Shown here: one piece after another, positions 24,118 to 37,036 of the stretch
Numbering within the stretch: the stretch's first letter is position 1
How the letters are laid out: the number at the start of each line of letters is the position of its first letter
DNA from: Raphanus sativus
Taxonomy: Eukaryota; Streptophyta; Magnoliopsida; Brassicales; Brassicaceae
Assembly: GCF_000801105.2 (NCBI RefSeq)
Contig: NC_079512.1
Span: forward strand, 25,437,848-25,501,847
DNA length: 64,000 bases
Reading direction: 5' to 3'
Program-made: the position numbers and the translations under genes
Notes under the pieces: model-generated
Told to the model about the DNA's origin: nothing
What the model saw: only the letters and a program-made list of their open reading frames with translations
The model's database searches: none

Positions 24118-24636
24118 TTTATTATTACTATTATAAACCATAATCTCAAAAAAAAAAATTGGTTTCTGTATATCAAACGTTTTTTGTTTGTATAACCGAT
24201 TCTTTGCTTGTTAAAGACTTGTGAGATTCTTTTTAATTTGTTTGGTCTTTTTAAGAGGAATACTAAAATTTAATCACTTTTTTCAAACAAAATATCTCAC
24301 CTTGTTAGTTTCGATTGTATAAAAATTGCAATCAACGTTCATTTATACTTGGATCAAAAATTCTTAAAAAAAAACTAAAGTTCATGAAAAGGGCATGGCG
24401 TCGGTCGAGTCTTGTTGTTTTATTTCTTCCTTTGTTTTTGCAGTTGTACCAAAAGTTCTCTTTTCTATTTATAATAGTTAATTTGATATTCGTGAAATTT
24501 CAATACTTTTGAGTTTTCACTGAACGATAGAAAACTTACGAATGTTAAGTTGAAACAGTAAGAATTTATATGGCAGACTTCTTTGCTCGTGGTTTTGATA
24601 TTCGTGAATCACAATAAAGATGAAACATTGTTTGAG
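24118..24636. other. Short intergenic region between C2H2 and SPH pseudogene
   Basis: No gene recognised; the first part should hold the C2H2 3' untranslated region. Confidence 0.5.
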
Positions 24637-25023
24637 ATGAAACATTGCATAATCGCTCTCATTATTTTAGGGGCTTGTGTTGAAACCACGTTTGGGAAAA
24701 ACTTGTTTGAGATCGTAAACAAGTTCCAAAAGAGGACCAAGCTCCGTGTCCATTGCTCTTCAGGAAACGACGAATTAGGGGTTCAATACTTAATGAATGG
24801 TCAAGAACAACATTGGAGATTCAGCGATGCGTTTTTACATGCGACAATCTTTAGATGTGAGTTAATGCATTGATATGAATTCAAGAATTACCAAAAATTT
24901 GTACCTTATAGTTCAAAATGGAGGAACGGGAACAAGGCAAACGTGCAATGGTTAGCTGTGGAAAGAGGTCTCTACCAGATCTGGAATCATAGGACTCCTG
25001 AGTTTATGTATCCTTGGATATAA
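24637..25023 (+). pseudogene. Second SPH gene with one nonsense codon
   Basis: Starts MKHCIIALIILGACVETTFG (signal peptide) and follows the 21.1-kb SPH gene closely through NKF, CSSGND, HWRF and the FRCEL cysteine. At 24871-24873 the frame has TGA where the paralog has a glycine codon (HGY), consistent with GGA to TGA. The frame then continues without further damage through GLYQIW and ends at a TAA (25021-25023) at the same place as the paralog. As it stands it would make a 78-residue secreted protein lacking the C-terminal half. It is flanked by the C2H2 and NAC genes, whereas the intact copy lies before the C2H2 gene, so the pair straddles that gene. Confidence 0.88.
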
Positions 25024-25351
25024 ATAAGTTGTCTAATGTTTAGCCAGTTGGAATTGATGATAAAATGGATGATTTGTTTACTGAAGTTCTTGTATTGCTT
25101 ATTTATGTGCTCGCAAAAAAAAAAAAAAAATTCAAGCAATTTCCCTATTTTCAAACATAAACAATTATGTAGTCTTTTGAATAATACTTCATTTTTTTCC
25201 ACAATGTATAATGTTTCAAGTTAATATATAACTATTAAAATTAGTTATATCTAGAATGTAGAGAAATTGCAGTGGGTACACACAACATATCTCGTATTTA
25301 GTTATATACCAATTTACGCTGTTAGCAACTGTGCATTTATTTTAAAGACTA
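25024..25351. other. Intergenic DNA
   Basis: AT-rich, with an A-tract near 25114-25130; nothing recognised. Confidence 0.5.
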
Positions 25352-25870
25352 TTGTGCCCTTTATCTTTGATAATACCTAATCACCACACCTCCTCCTCTT
25401 ATCCGCTCCTCCTCTCCACAGCCTTTCACCGCCGGAACTCCGCCTCCGATCCCTCCCTATTCTCAGATACCGGCTACCTTACAGTCCCACCCTCTCCTCC
25501 TCGATGCACAGCCCCACCTTCTATGCCTCCTCAACGCACAGCCCCACCCTCTTCTCTTCCTTCTCTTCCCCTTCTTTTTCCGCCGTTTCCTCTTCCGCCG
25601 CACTTACCTTCGGATGAATCCGCCTCCACCACCGCAGTCGTCACCGGATCTCTGCTTCCATCGCCGTACTCGTCTCTGGATCCCCCGCCTCCGACTCGAC
25701 GCCCAGCTCCACCACGACGCCTCCGCTCCTTTTCCTCCACCTTGTTCTCTTCCGCCGGACTCAGCTCCGGATCCTCCGCCTCCACCGCCTCCGGCTCGAC
25801 GCCCAGCTCCACCACGACGTTGTTTCCCGTCCCGAGCTCCTCTTCCACACCGAGCATATCAAAATTAATT
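25352..25870. repeat. GC-rich pyrimidine-biased low-complexity block
   Basis: About 500 bp of C/T-rich, GC-rich DNA within AT-rich flanks. It includes a tandem duplication: a segment with CTCGACGCCCAGCTCC and ACCACGACG occurs at about 25,690-25,730 and again at 25,790-25,830. Plus-strand frames give proline/serine-rich translations of up to 177 codons and the minus strand gives an acidic/glycine-rich frame. Neither looks like a known domain, so I do not call a gene. It could be an old retroposon 5' part or a captured leader. Confidence 0.55.
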
Positions 25871-26543
25871 GTCAAAAGGATATAATTGTTATTTTACCTA
25901 CATATATTTACCTAGTTTCACTGTTTAGGATAGATAACTAATTTCTTAGTTTTTTATGTATTTTCAGCAAATTAACTCTAAAATGTATCCTTTAGAAATA
26001 AAAAAGAAATTACAAAAACTTATAAAATATTATCGATTACACAGTTTTGATGAAATAAAACTTACATACAAATATTTTACATACTTATAAACATCATACA
26101 TTTCAAAACATAGAAAGTATAGTTGTATATTTTGGAGTATTTTAAAAAAAAAGGGTATATTTGTTGAATTCATCAGCTATTTGATACATTATGTAGCTCT
26201 CGTATAAAATTCGTATGGTAATTAATAATGTTCTGTCTAATAACGTATTAATCTTTTCAAATAATATGAACTGTATAAAAAGAGCTAATAATAGGAGGGA
26301 AATTCCATCGCCGAACTATAATAGAAACCAATAACTAAAAGTGAATATATAAAATAATATGTCGTCATATAACAGAGCATGGTTGCTTGATGATACCAAT
26401 GACCATCTCTCTCTCTCTTTCTTTCTCATTTTCCTTCCTTCTGAAAACCCTAATTTTGGCAATCTAAATTATCCAAATCGGCCCTCTCCCCCCCACCTCC
26501 CTTGATTTCATAAAGCTTCGCCCTTTCTCGCTCACCGATCAAA
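25871..26543. other. Upstream region and leader of the NAC gene
   Basis: AT-rich to about 26,400, then a CT-rich leader (CTCTCTCTC near 26,406-26,420) and a C run (CCCCCC near 26,489). No separate gene. Confidence 0.5.
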
Positions 26544-28657
26544 ATGGGTCGCGGCTCAGTGACGTCACTCGCTCCTGGGTTCCGTTTCCACCCGACAGAC
26601 GAAGAACTCGTCCGCTACTACCTCAAGCGCAAGGTCTGCAACAGACCCTTCAACTTCGACGCCATCTCCGTCACCGATGTCTACAAGTCCGAGCCTTGGG
26701 ATCTACCAGGTTCTTACTTCTTCTCCTCCTCTCTTAATATTTAAGCTTCAATTCGATTTTGGTTTTGTTGACTTTTTGTTTTGTGTAGACAAGTCGAAGC
26801 TGAAGAGTAGAGACTTGGAGTGGTACTTCTTCAGTATGCTCGACAAGAAGTACAGCAACGGTTCCAAGACGAATCGTGCTACTGAGAAAGGGTACTGGAA
26901 GACTACGGGGAAGGACAGGGAGATTCGTAACGGCTCGAGAGGTGTGGGGATGAAGAAGACTCTTGTTTATCACAAGGGTCGGGCTCCTCGTGGTGAAAGG
27001 AGTAATTGGGTTATGCATGAGTATCGTCTCACTGATGATGAGTTGAAGAAAACTGGCGCCCCACAAGTATAAAAGATACATCTTGTCTTTATTCTTTATT
27101 CTTTTTTCTTTTTAATGACCAAATGGGATCAAAGTTATTGACTTTGTTGTGTTGTAGGATGCGTTTGTGCTGTGTAGGATATTCCAGAAGAGTGGTACGG
27201 GGCCTAAGAATGGGGAGCAGTACGGTGCTCCGTATCTTGAGGAGGAGTGGGAAGAGGATACAATGACGTTTGTACCACAACAAGATGCTCTTCTCAGTGA
27301 AGGTTTGGGTGCTGATGATGATGATGTTTATCTCGACATTGACGAGGTTTGTAGTATGAAGCTGTAGCTTATAGATTAGGATGTGGTTACAGATATGGAA
27401 CAGAATAGGTTTTGGCTTATTGATGATGATTAATAACACATTTATCTTATGGTTAAAATTCATTCATGGCATTTCTTTTTGCGTTGCAGAAGCCTGAAAA
27501 TCTGGTGGTCTATGATGCCATTCCTGTTCAGACTAATTATTGTCACGGAGAATCAAGCAATAACGTTGAATCAGGAAACTGTGAAAACTCTGGAGACTAC
27601 ATTCAACCAGGGAACTGTGTTGTTGACTCTGGTGGTTACTCTGAACAACCGTTTGAGGCTTTTGAGGAGGATCAGAAGCCTATTATCCGGGACGGTAGCA
27701 TTCAGCCTTGTTCTCTGTTTCCCGGTGAACAGAGTGGCTGTGGTGTGGAAGATGAGGACGCGGTGAATCTGGAAACTTCCAATGATAATGTGTTTGTGGC
27801 TGATACTTGCTACAGTGTTGATGATGCCAACTATATCCCTGACGAGCCATTCATCGGTCACAGCAACAATCTTCCAATCAGTGATGATGGTCTACAAGAT
27901 GATTTTAACTTTGAAGATTATCTTAACTTCTTGGAGGATGAGGATGCTCAGGATTTGTCTCTTGATGTTTCTCAATTGTTGGGATCTGAAGATACTCTTC
28001 CTGACCAAGGACTCCACCAGAAAGTAAGAGTCTTGCTTCCTTGTTTTTTTCTATATGTTGACTCCTTTCTAACTTGCTCTTACATTAACAGCCTTCACCT
28101 GAAGAATTGGAGAAGGAGGTGGTGGAGAAAAAGGAAAGTGGCGAAGGATCTTCCTCAAAACAAGATGCAGATGTGACGGACTTCGATTCAGGTAACCACT
28201 CAGATGTTCTTACAATTCCTTCTTCAAACACAATCATTTTATGACCGATTCTAACTCATTTCTGAAACTAAACCATGCAGCTTCAAAGTACCCTTTCCTC
28301 AAAAACATGTGTGGAGTCATATCTGCTCCACCTTCATTTACTTCCCAGTTCCAAACAAAGGACGCTGCAATCAGGCTACACGCAGCGCAATCATCAGGTT
28401 CGGTTCATGTTACTGCAGGTATGATCAGAATACCAAACATGACAGCGGATAGCAGTATGGGCTGGTCATATGACAAGAACGGTAACCTCAAAGTGGTCTT
28501 GTCTTTCGGCTTGGTCCAACGGGATGATGCAATGAGTTCAACTAGAGGCAAGACTGGAGGAATCACAGCGACAAGAGCTGTATTGATCTTCATGTGTTTT
28601 TGGGTTCTCTTACTCTCTGTTAGCTTCAAAATAGGAACCATAGTCTCTGCTCGGTGA
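26544..28657 (+). CDS. NAC078: Membrane-tethered NAC transcription factor (NTL, NAC078/NAC053 type)
   Basis: A NAC factor held in a membrane by a C-terminal helix and released by proteolysis under stress; the Arabidopsis pair NAC078/NAC053 controls proteasome-stress, oxidative and flavonoid responses. Exons by eye: 26544-26709, 26789-27066, 27158-27346, 27490-28023, 28092-28191 and 28281-28657, giving 1,644 nt (547 residues) with frame kept at every junction. The NAC domain (residues 1 to about 160) shows [33 protein letters not shown] and [21 protein letters not shown]. The middle is acidic. The tail has a hydrophobic helix ([16 protein letters not shown]) followed by a short basic end. Neighbours (C2H2, BTR1, SIM) indicate the chromosome-5 copy, NAC078. 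Length and parts of the tail resemble my recollection of NAC053, so the exact paralog is not settled. Confidence 0.92.
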
Positions 28658-29124
28658 GAGCATCAAAAGTTCGTTCGTATGGAGAAAAAAACATTTCTAG
28701 GTGTTTGTACCTCTCTAATTATGTAGACTTCACTCTGGCAGTTCTTTGCTGCCCAATAGTTTAAACTCTCTTCACAGTCTCTAGCTTGAGCGTCAAAACT
28801 TGAATCCAAAAGAACTCAAAAACTATATGAAAGAAGCAAATGCAATGTTATGGTTGTTACCAACAGAAAGAACTTGGAGACAAAACTTCAACAAATTGAT
28901 ATAAAGTTATCAAAAAATACAAATGAAAATAGTATTTCTAACTCCAAACATTGTATAATGTCAACAAGACCCAAAATAAGAAAACGAAAGAAAAAACAAA
29001 GCTCCTAGAGAGCACTCACTGCCTCACTCAAAAGATGATTTGTGATCTTCATCCGAAAGCTTAAAGCCTCTCAAGTCTCAAAAATAAATAAAACAGAACC
29101 AGAGATAGAAACCAAGAATAGGCT
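28658..29124. other. Convergent 3' intergenic region between NAC and BTR1
   Basis: The NAC and KH genes end towards each other about 470 bp apart. The 3' untranslated regions of both probably fill or overlap this space. Confidence 0.55.
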
Positions 29125-31247
29125 CTATTCAGTGGCTCTCTCTGATGCTGAATCGACTTTCTGTTTTATCATTGTCTCAGCTTGTTGGATTGCTCTCTGT
29201 GACCCTGTGATACTCACTTTCCTGTCAATTTTTTTTGCCATTCAACAAGGTTTAGATGAGTGGTTCGCTTATAACTCCTCCAATAATGGTAGCTTTTTTT
29301 ACCTATCAGTGGTTCCAGAAATGAAATCGCCTCGGTCTGATATTTTTATTCGAGCACCGGTCATCTGAGTGATTTCCATTATGTTTCTTCCTCCACGGCC
29401 AAGGACCAATCCTATATGCTCATCCGACACACCAATTGTCACCGTGGTACTAGCTTCTTCCTGGAATATAATACCAAACACACACAACCTAAGAAGTGGT
29501 AAAAACCGAAATAACCATCTCTGAGTGTTTTAACACCAAAAGGCCATCTTATATGCTATAACAATGTCTTGTATTCTCGGGTTGACTGGAGATTAAAACT
29601 AGGTGTTCGAATGAATGGCAAGAAATATCAATATAGAGCATTTTCTTATATATACATATACATAAATAGGGTGGAAGATATAAATATACATATATATGCA
29701 TGCAAGTAAAAATTAATACACCACACTATTCATTCATATATCTGCAAATTGAATCACCATACTATCCACAGCAGTAACAGTGAGAATCTTTCATATATAT
29801 ATAGGCATAAAAGAGTGGAAGATGGTGCAAAGAGACTGACCTTGTGGTTTTGATACTTGCCTCCAGGACCGTTGGGTGCGTAGTTAACTGAATTGTATCC
29901 CGCTGTTGCTACAGAAGGAACCACATACGCATATGGATGACCATGAAAACCAGAGTGGAAAAGACCTAAAATGCCGAGTTAAAAAGAACTTACAAGACAA
30001 AATGGCTCAACAACAGGCAAGTATCATACAAAGTCCTCAAAACAGAAAGATTTTTCCATGTGGATGAAAGATATTAAACCCATTACTACCTTAGTTGACA
30101 CCTGGCAATCTAAATTCTGTAGAAAATCCTACTCTAATCAAACACACACTTAGATTGTCCAAATGACTCTAACAAACCTAAGTAAGCTAGTACTGAGTCG
30201 ACTCTATATACCTGCGTATGAATATGGGGAATGCACATTCTGGGAGTAATGATCGTCCTCGCTAAGCTTAGTCAAAATCAAATCAATAGCCCGCATCTGC
30301 TCCTCGAAGGTCCCAGATAATGTGACTAGCCTATCACTCAACCCGTAGTAAGTATTATCCAGAGGGGATATCTTAATACCAGCTTTAGATTCCTCAATAA
30401 ATGACCTGTGTCCAAAATTAAAAAAAGTCATTTGGTGAAAGCAGTACTACTGAAGTAATATTCCTAACGCCAAAAACAAAACAAAAAATGCAACGTCAAA
30501 TTCTACAACAACTCTTATACTTCAAACTGAGTCATCTCTAATATCCAAAAAAAGAAAAAACTCTTTGCACATGTTATTAGGTCTTGACTTGTTTATGCAT
30601 GCACTAAAAGTAAAAAGATACAATCTTACTTGATGGTGGCCCCTCCTTTACCAATAATGCCTCCACAAGAACTGTTAGGAACCACAAGTCTTAGCCTTCT
30701 CCTAGGCTCAACATCACTACCATCTTCAGCATGAAGCTAAACCAAACAAATAGAAAAAAAGTCAAAAACAGCTCTCACAATATATATACATGGAATACAA
30801 ATGCGACTATCTATCTATCTACCTCACTGTGCAATTTATCAAGGATAAGTTCAAGTCCAGTGACAACTTCTTTGACGGAGCCAGATACCATAATAATCCT
30901 ATCAGTCGTCCCAGGGAAAAACTCCTGGTTACGTGAGAGCTGGATCCTCGCCCCGGACTTGGCCTGGAACTCAGTGATGGTGGAGCCTCCTTTACCGATG
31001 ACGGAGCCAGCCGCCGCATTCGATACCAGAAACCGAATGTGCGTTGGCTTCTCCGCAGAGTCTTTAAAAAAAACAAAGTCAAAAGAAGATAGCAATTAAA
31101 TCAAATCAAATCCGATTCACGATGTTAGAGCTAAACATTTTGAAGTTAAGGAGTGGATCGGATCGTGGAGATACCAGATTCCGAAGGCTCTGGGGATCTG
31201 TTGTTGGTCAGCTCTTCCGAGGGGGCGTATGACTCGGTGGACTCCAT
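29125..31247 (-). CDS. BTR1: Three-KH-domain RNA-binding protein (BTR1, Nova-like)
   Basis: A Nova/PCBP-type RNA-binding protein. The Arabidopsis ortholog BTR1 binds tobamovirus RNA and limits its spread; its normal host targets are poorly known. Exons by eye: 31247-31175, 31061-30823, 30736-30630, 30405-30212, 29965-29841, 29460-29303 and 29221-29125, totalling 993 nt (330 residues, close to the expected size) with all phases consistent. KH1 has [12 protein letters not shown]2 [11 protein letters not shown] and KH3 [10 protein letters not shown]; each GxxG loop is intact. The linker between KH2 and KH3 has the Y/G/P-rich [15 protein letters not shown] segment. It starts MESTESYAP, also as in BTR1, and no lesion is visible. 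Confidence 0.95.
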
Positions 31248-32700
31248 TGCTCGCTAGAGACAGAGATTTAAGGATCGAATCAACATTACGACTACAAACT
31301 AAGGCGAGAGATAGAGAGAGATGAATTCGGAAGTTACCGGGATTTGAATCTTCCTCCTCTTTCCTTCCGTCGTCCGCCGCCGCAGTGTGATTTGAGATTC
31401 TGGTTGGATTTGTGAAGTGAATGAAGGTGGGGCTCTGCTCTATCTATCCACTAGGAAGGATTTGCTTATTCTATTCTATTATTATTGTTTTTTTTCCTAT
31501 TTTGGTAGACTAATTATCTTAATAAAAGAACTCTATTGTAAAAAGGATTTTGATTTAATGTAAATCTTTATAATGCAGTTTTATATTTTCATAAAAATAT
31601 ATAGCTATATTTTCTCCATTTATTAGTAAGTATCAATTTGATTTTTTCACATAGATTAAGAAAATGATTGAAATGTATTTAAGTTGTTATTAATTACACA
31701 TATTTGACTAATATTATTTGAAAAAATAAAATAATTTATAATATAATTATATATTTTTAAAAAATATATACGAAATGCTATTTAAAAGTAGAATTTATCT
31801 ATATTTTCTTCTAAATTAAAATAATTATATTATAAAGATATAAATTAAAATAATTTTACCTTATCTTAAAAATAGAAAATATAGAAAATAGTTGGAAATG
31901 CTCTTTAGAACACTTTTGATACTTTTTTTTTTACTTCGATAGTTTTTTTAAACACCGGATAATTATACTATTGCAACAATGAGAAATATTACAAACGATT
32001 TTACAGCAGACAATTCTACCTACCGTATAAGGATTCACGTCTGACTGTATCACTTGAGACGCCCTATGCAATCCACGTTTGACGGTACTCCTTTCACCAT
32101 CCTGTTACGCCTTATTTTCTCTTAATTCACATAATTTCGTCTTTTATCGGAATTCAACCTCAGACTTCCTAGTATAAAAATATTAACGAATTTTTGGTTA
32201 AACCACTGGATCAAAAGAACTTCCAATTGATAGTTAAGATAACCTAACATTATCTCATTTTTGTTATTAAGTCGTTACAGTTCATTCTTAAAAAGAAATG
32301 TGGTGCGTTCTTCAGATTCTGTATGTAGTTGTTCTTTCTGTAAATCCAGAATCTGATGTGTAGTTTCTGAAGTAAAGAAAATTGAGTCAATTAGGTGTAT
32401 ATTCTAAAACTATATGGAAATTTGCAAGGAAGGAGAAGCCTAGGACGCGAAACGGGCTTGCTTGGGTCTGGCCAACTGAATTACGAAGCTGCCCTTTCAG
32501 TCTAATGATAACCTATAGAAAAGTTTATATCGTAGAGTAGGGAAACGCAAGAGTTGATGTGATTAGGGATAGATATAAACATCGATATAGCAGGTTTTTG
32601 TGTGCTTGATATCGTCGAGAAACGAAACATATCCGGCCCAATTCGGCGAGCATTAAATGCAAGATCTTGTAGAGATTTTGGCATATACATACACCTCTAC
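31248..32700. other. BTR1 5' region and repeat-bearing intergenic DNA
   Basis: The first 200 bp holds the GC-rich BTR1 leader. From 31,480 it is AT-rich. A block at about 31,926-32,240 starts with a T-tract, is richer in GC than its flanks and looks like a minus-strand retroposon or LTR fragment (phrases TTCAACCTCAGACTTCCT and AAACCACTGGATCAAAAGAAC). No target duplication found. Confidence 0.45.
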
Positions 32701-32724
32701 ATCGTCGTCTTTTGTACTTATCTC

Positions 32725-32733
32725 CGTTTATAA
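32725..32733 (+). promoter_or_regulatory. Probable TATA box of the MURA-like gene
   Basis: GTTTATAAAACC lies upstream of a short leader exon that ends AAAG at 32842, followed by a 5' leader intron (GT at 32843, AG at 33080-33081) directly before the ATG. Confidence 0.5.
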
Positions 32734-33081
32734 AACCGAAGCACTTAACCGGCTGCTGAGCTCACAAACATCATCGTCTTCCACCTTTTAACAGAGAGAA
32801 AAATCAAGAGAGAGAAAACTTCCATTCGAGGCAGAAACAAAGGTATGTCCAAAAGCCTAGATTTGTACATATTTAGCCGTTTCTCTGTCCTCAACCACCG
32901 AATATTTGTCTTGATAGACGGCCATTTATGAGTCTTCAGTTACATTTATTAGGGTTTTCTTAGTACAACATTTATTTTGTCGTTTATAAATGATTGGCTC
33001 AAGAGAATATATTTCCTTTTATGGTTGCATGTGATAGATTTGTCTAGCCCTAACTAATCTTTGATTTTTATTTTTCCGCAG

Positions 33082-36000
33082 ATGAGTCAGCTTGTGCGTC
33101 TATGGCGTGGGGATTGGAAGAAGCAGCCCAACGGAGACTGGATTTTCTTTGAGGACCCATCTGACTTCGGTTTCGGTGCATTGATCGGCGAGGGTGAAAC
33201 TTTTGAGTCACTGATGACTATCGTTCGTATGCGATACCAACTGGCGAACACAACCCCTGTTGTCTTAAGCTACCAGCTTCCTGACCATATGCTGGTCCAA
33301 GCGGGGAGGAGGTCGCCACCGATAACTCTATCTACCACCGCAGACGTTGGCGTCATGTTGACTGTCCGTGATTGGTACGCGGAGCAAACTGTGAATGTCA
33401 CCATCGGACCACAAAACGTCGCTATGTATCATTTTCATCGTCGTGACAACTTTGTTGTCCGCGGCAGGACCTTTGTCGTTGATGGAAGCTCTAACGAAGA
33501 GGGGAGAAATGCGTTCGAAGGTAAGCTATTCAATCATTACAAACCTACTATATTTTTGTTTGCATTTCATGTTTATTTGATCTGTATATTGGATGCTTAT
33601 GTCAAGTGTTTTGTTGTGTTTCAGGTCTCATGAATGAAAGGATTATCGTTTGTAGTGTGAGTGTTTTGGAAGAGATCTTTAGCGAAGAGGACATGGTCAT
33701 CTTGCACCGTGTTGCTCTAGAGCTGAACTCTCCCAGTTACACTCGTGGTCGTCGTGCCCCTCCCCCATCTCCGACTACCAACGGCGGTTCTACTCGAATG
33801 GAACTTGTACTGCTGGATGATGACGACGAGGTGATGGCTACTACACAAGTGAGTAATGGAGGCCACAGTGGACTAATCGTTGCAAACTCGGGTAAGGGTT
33901 TAGTTTCTCTAGTTTTTTTTTAGTAGTTCATCTTGTATTAAAGATCTTGTTTCATAAGTAGTAAAAAGGATATTTTTAGAGTTAACCGTTATGTGTTTAA
34001 TTAGCTTGCTAACATGTGATGTTTTATATCTCTAGGTGAAATGACTATTGTTCCTGTTACGGAACAACAGCTGGAACTCCCTCTCAGCCAGCCACCCACA
34101 GCCTTTGGCGACGTCGGTCTTGATCTCATGGTTACATCCCAAAACGGAAACCCCGAGATTGACTGTGAAGGGTTCCATGACAACTTCATGTGGGAAAGAC
34201 TCTTGGAAGAAGGATTGCTTCAAACTGTTCAAGGTAATATCACCGCACAGCCCAACGAGCCCAACGAGCCCAACCAGGAGTCTCCCAAGTCTGTTCTCCG
34301 TGTGCTTAATGGGCCTGAAGCCCATGATGGTGGAAACTCTTCTACTGGATCGTCCGTCGGTGTGACATCACTTGTGCCTGAAACCGTCCTCACCCCAGTT
34401 ACTGGGACCACTTGCGGTTCAATCTCTAGCGTCGGAACTCAGCCGGTCGGACTAATGAGCAGTGGCAATGCTTTACTTGCGGAGTTTGACAAGTACATTG
34501 GTATGGTCTTCGTCCTAAAATCTCAAGTTTTTAATTCTATTGGGCCTAAATAATTTGGCCCAATTACTAACTTCTCCACTCATTTGCAACAGAGGCAAGA
34601 TCGACAATGGCGATGCTCTCTCCTGTTGGGCCTGGGCTTCCAGCTTCCGCAGCTTCTGCATCGTTTGCTTCAGGCTCAAAGAGTGTTGGATCTCCAACAC
34701 TTAAGTTAACCTTGGGCCGTCCCAACCAAGCAGGCCCACCGAAGAAGGACCGTGCACCGGAGGATTCTTCGCCGGAGGACAGCGGCAGTGGGGGTTCGTT
34801 CTAAGTCTTCAAGATATAATCAAAAATAACTAAAATTTTTTGTTTGCTAAGATCGGAAGGCATTATAGCCGTAATCGTCTCTTTTTCCCCTCTAAGATCG
34901 GCTTTATTATCTCGGCGGCTAACTACTTTGTTTGTGTGTGTTTTTGGATATGTTGTTCTCTATGTTGTAATGGAAACCGTCTTTGTAAAATATTGACGTC
35001 TATGTAAAATACCAATGAATGTTATCTTTTTAATATAATGATGTGTGTTTATGGCTTGACTCTTATCTTTCCTTTTTATCAACTCTCATTAATCTAATAA
35101 ACTTTTTTACTATGAATACGTTTGTAGGGGACGGAGATCACTCTCCAACTGACCTATACGTTGGTATGTACTTCAAGAGCAGAGATGCCTTCAGGCAACA
35201 TATGGCATGCTACGCAATAAGCAAAAAGTTCAAGTTCCGGTGTGAAAAATCTGGTCCGTATGTCACGGTCTTGTCATGCTGCGGAAACACATGTAAATGG
35301 CGAGTCTATGCAGTCCTCATCGAGGGCACAAATGCTTACGAGGTTAGGAAGTTAGTGAGCTCGCACAGTTGTTCAGTTGACGAGAGAGCTGGATATCAGA
35401 GACAGGCAACATCTACTGTCATCGGTGAGATGATGAAGCCAAAGTTTGTTGGTTCTGGTTCCGGACCAAGGCCAATGGAAATAAGAAACATGATGCGAGG
35501 GGATCATGCAGTTAATATTTCCTACTGGAAGGCTTGGCGTTCACGTGAAGCAGCAATCGACCAAGCAAAAGGCTCGTGTGTGGCTTCTTACAAAGCACTC
35601 CCCACATACTTGCATAAGCTTGTAGAGGCCAACCCAGGAACAGTTGCTGATTTAGCAACAGAATACCAGGAGGGAGTTGGCCACCGCTTCAAATATATGT
35701 TTCTCGCCATGGGAGCTTCGATCAAGGGTTATCCTTACATGCGTAAGGTGGTTGTTGTCGATGGAACTCATCTGAAAGGGAAGTATGCAGGGTGTCTGCT
35801 AACAGCCTCAGCACAAGATGGAAACTACCAGATATATCCGCTTGCGTTTGCTATAGTTGATGGAGAAAACGACAAGTCTTGGGAATGGTTCTTCCAGAGG
35901 CTAACATCGATAGTCCCAGACGAGGAAGGTTTGGTGTTTGTTTCAGATCGTCATGCATCAATATACCAGGGACTCAGGAAGGTATAACATTTCAAATATA

Positions 36001-37036
36001 TTGTAATAAAATAGTTAACCGTCTAATATCTGTGTTATCTTTGTCCAACAAATGTAGGTGTATCCAAGTGCCGGTCATTGTGCTTGTATTGTCCACTTGA
36101 AGAGAAACATAAGAACGAACTTTAAAGAAAGACACCTTGGTTACTTGGTTGCAAAGGCCGCACGAGCATTTAGGATGTCTGAGTTCTACTCCACTTTCAA
36201 CGAGATCAAGAAAGTCAACCCGAGATGTGCCGACTACTTAATTGATCTTGGATTAGGTCATTGGGCAAGATCTCATTTCCCAGGTGCACGCTACAACATC
36301 ATGACTAGTAACCTGGCAGAGTCATGGAACGCAGTATTGCGTGAAGCCAGAGAGTATCCTGTGGTTCCGTTAATAGAGTTCATACGTTCTAAGCTAATGT
36401 CATGGTTCTCAAAGAGACGTCAGTCTCTCGAAGGTAATAATGCTGCCTTGGCTCCTAAGGTATTGGAACTGCTTGCTGCCAGCTTTGAGTTGACAGGTGC
36501 ATTTGAGGTCAAGAAGGTGGACACCGGAGAGTACGAGGTGCGCGACACGAGTGGTGTCTCATTCCTCGTAAACCTGCCTGAAAAGAGTTGCACTTGCTAC
36601 CAGTTCCAGATGCTTCGCATACCATGTTCACATGCAATTGCTTCAGCAATACAAGCAGGGGTTAATGTAGAATCAATGGTTGCAGACGTGTACAGCGTAG
36701 CATTCATGAAGTCTGCGTACAAGGGACATATATTGCCTCCAAAAGAATACGAGATTCACTCGGAACTCTCTTCGGCAATGGAAGCTCTCTACCTACAACC
36801 TCCTTCAACTAGGCGCCCACCAGGAAGGCCTCGTAAGCAGAGATTCCTGTCCCGCGGTGAAGTGCGTGTAAGTTAAAGAATAAAAACAGTGTATATTTTT
36901 AATTTTGTTGATGCATGCACCTGATTTGCTTGAAAATGCACTTGTTTTGTAGATGAAGATAACTCGAAGGAAGACAGTGTGTAGCCGGTGCAAGGGGATA
37001 GGTCACAACCGTGCTACATGCAAGCAACCAATATGA
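33082..37036 (+). CDS. MURA-like MULE transposase with SWIM and CCHC zinc fingers, seven exons
   Basis: The transposase of the MULE, cutting and joining element ends in the nucleus. Exons by eye: 33082-33520, 33625-33891, 34036-34500, 34593-34793, 35128-35981, 36058-36867 and 36953-37036, totalling 3,120 nt (1,039 residues) with every junction in phase. The N-terminal domain begins with LVRLWRGDWKKQPNGDW; a Ser/Pro-rich linker carries NEPNEPNQ. The MULE catalytic domain has VVVVDGTHLKG (D near 669), VSDRHASIYQ (D near 731) with CxxH nearby, and SNLAESWNAV (E near 830), a full DDE set. A SWIM finger (CTCYQFQMLRIPCSHAI) starts near 920 and the last exon encodes a CCHC knuckle (CSRCKGIGHNRATC). 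The join across the 334-bp fourth intron is inferred from phase only; if wrong, the N-terminal exons and the catalytic part could be two genes. Confidence 0.85.

Noticed and set aside
26544..28657. Assigning the NAC gene firmly to NAC053 (NTL4)
   Set aside because: Length and some tail residues resemble it as I recall, but all neighbours (BTR1, SIM, MIR172b) belong to the chromosome-5 copy; without alignment the paralog stays open.
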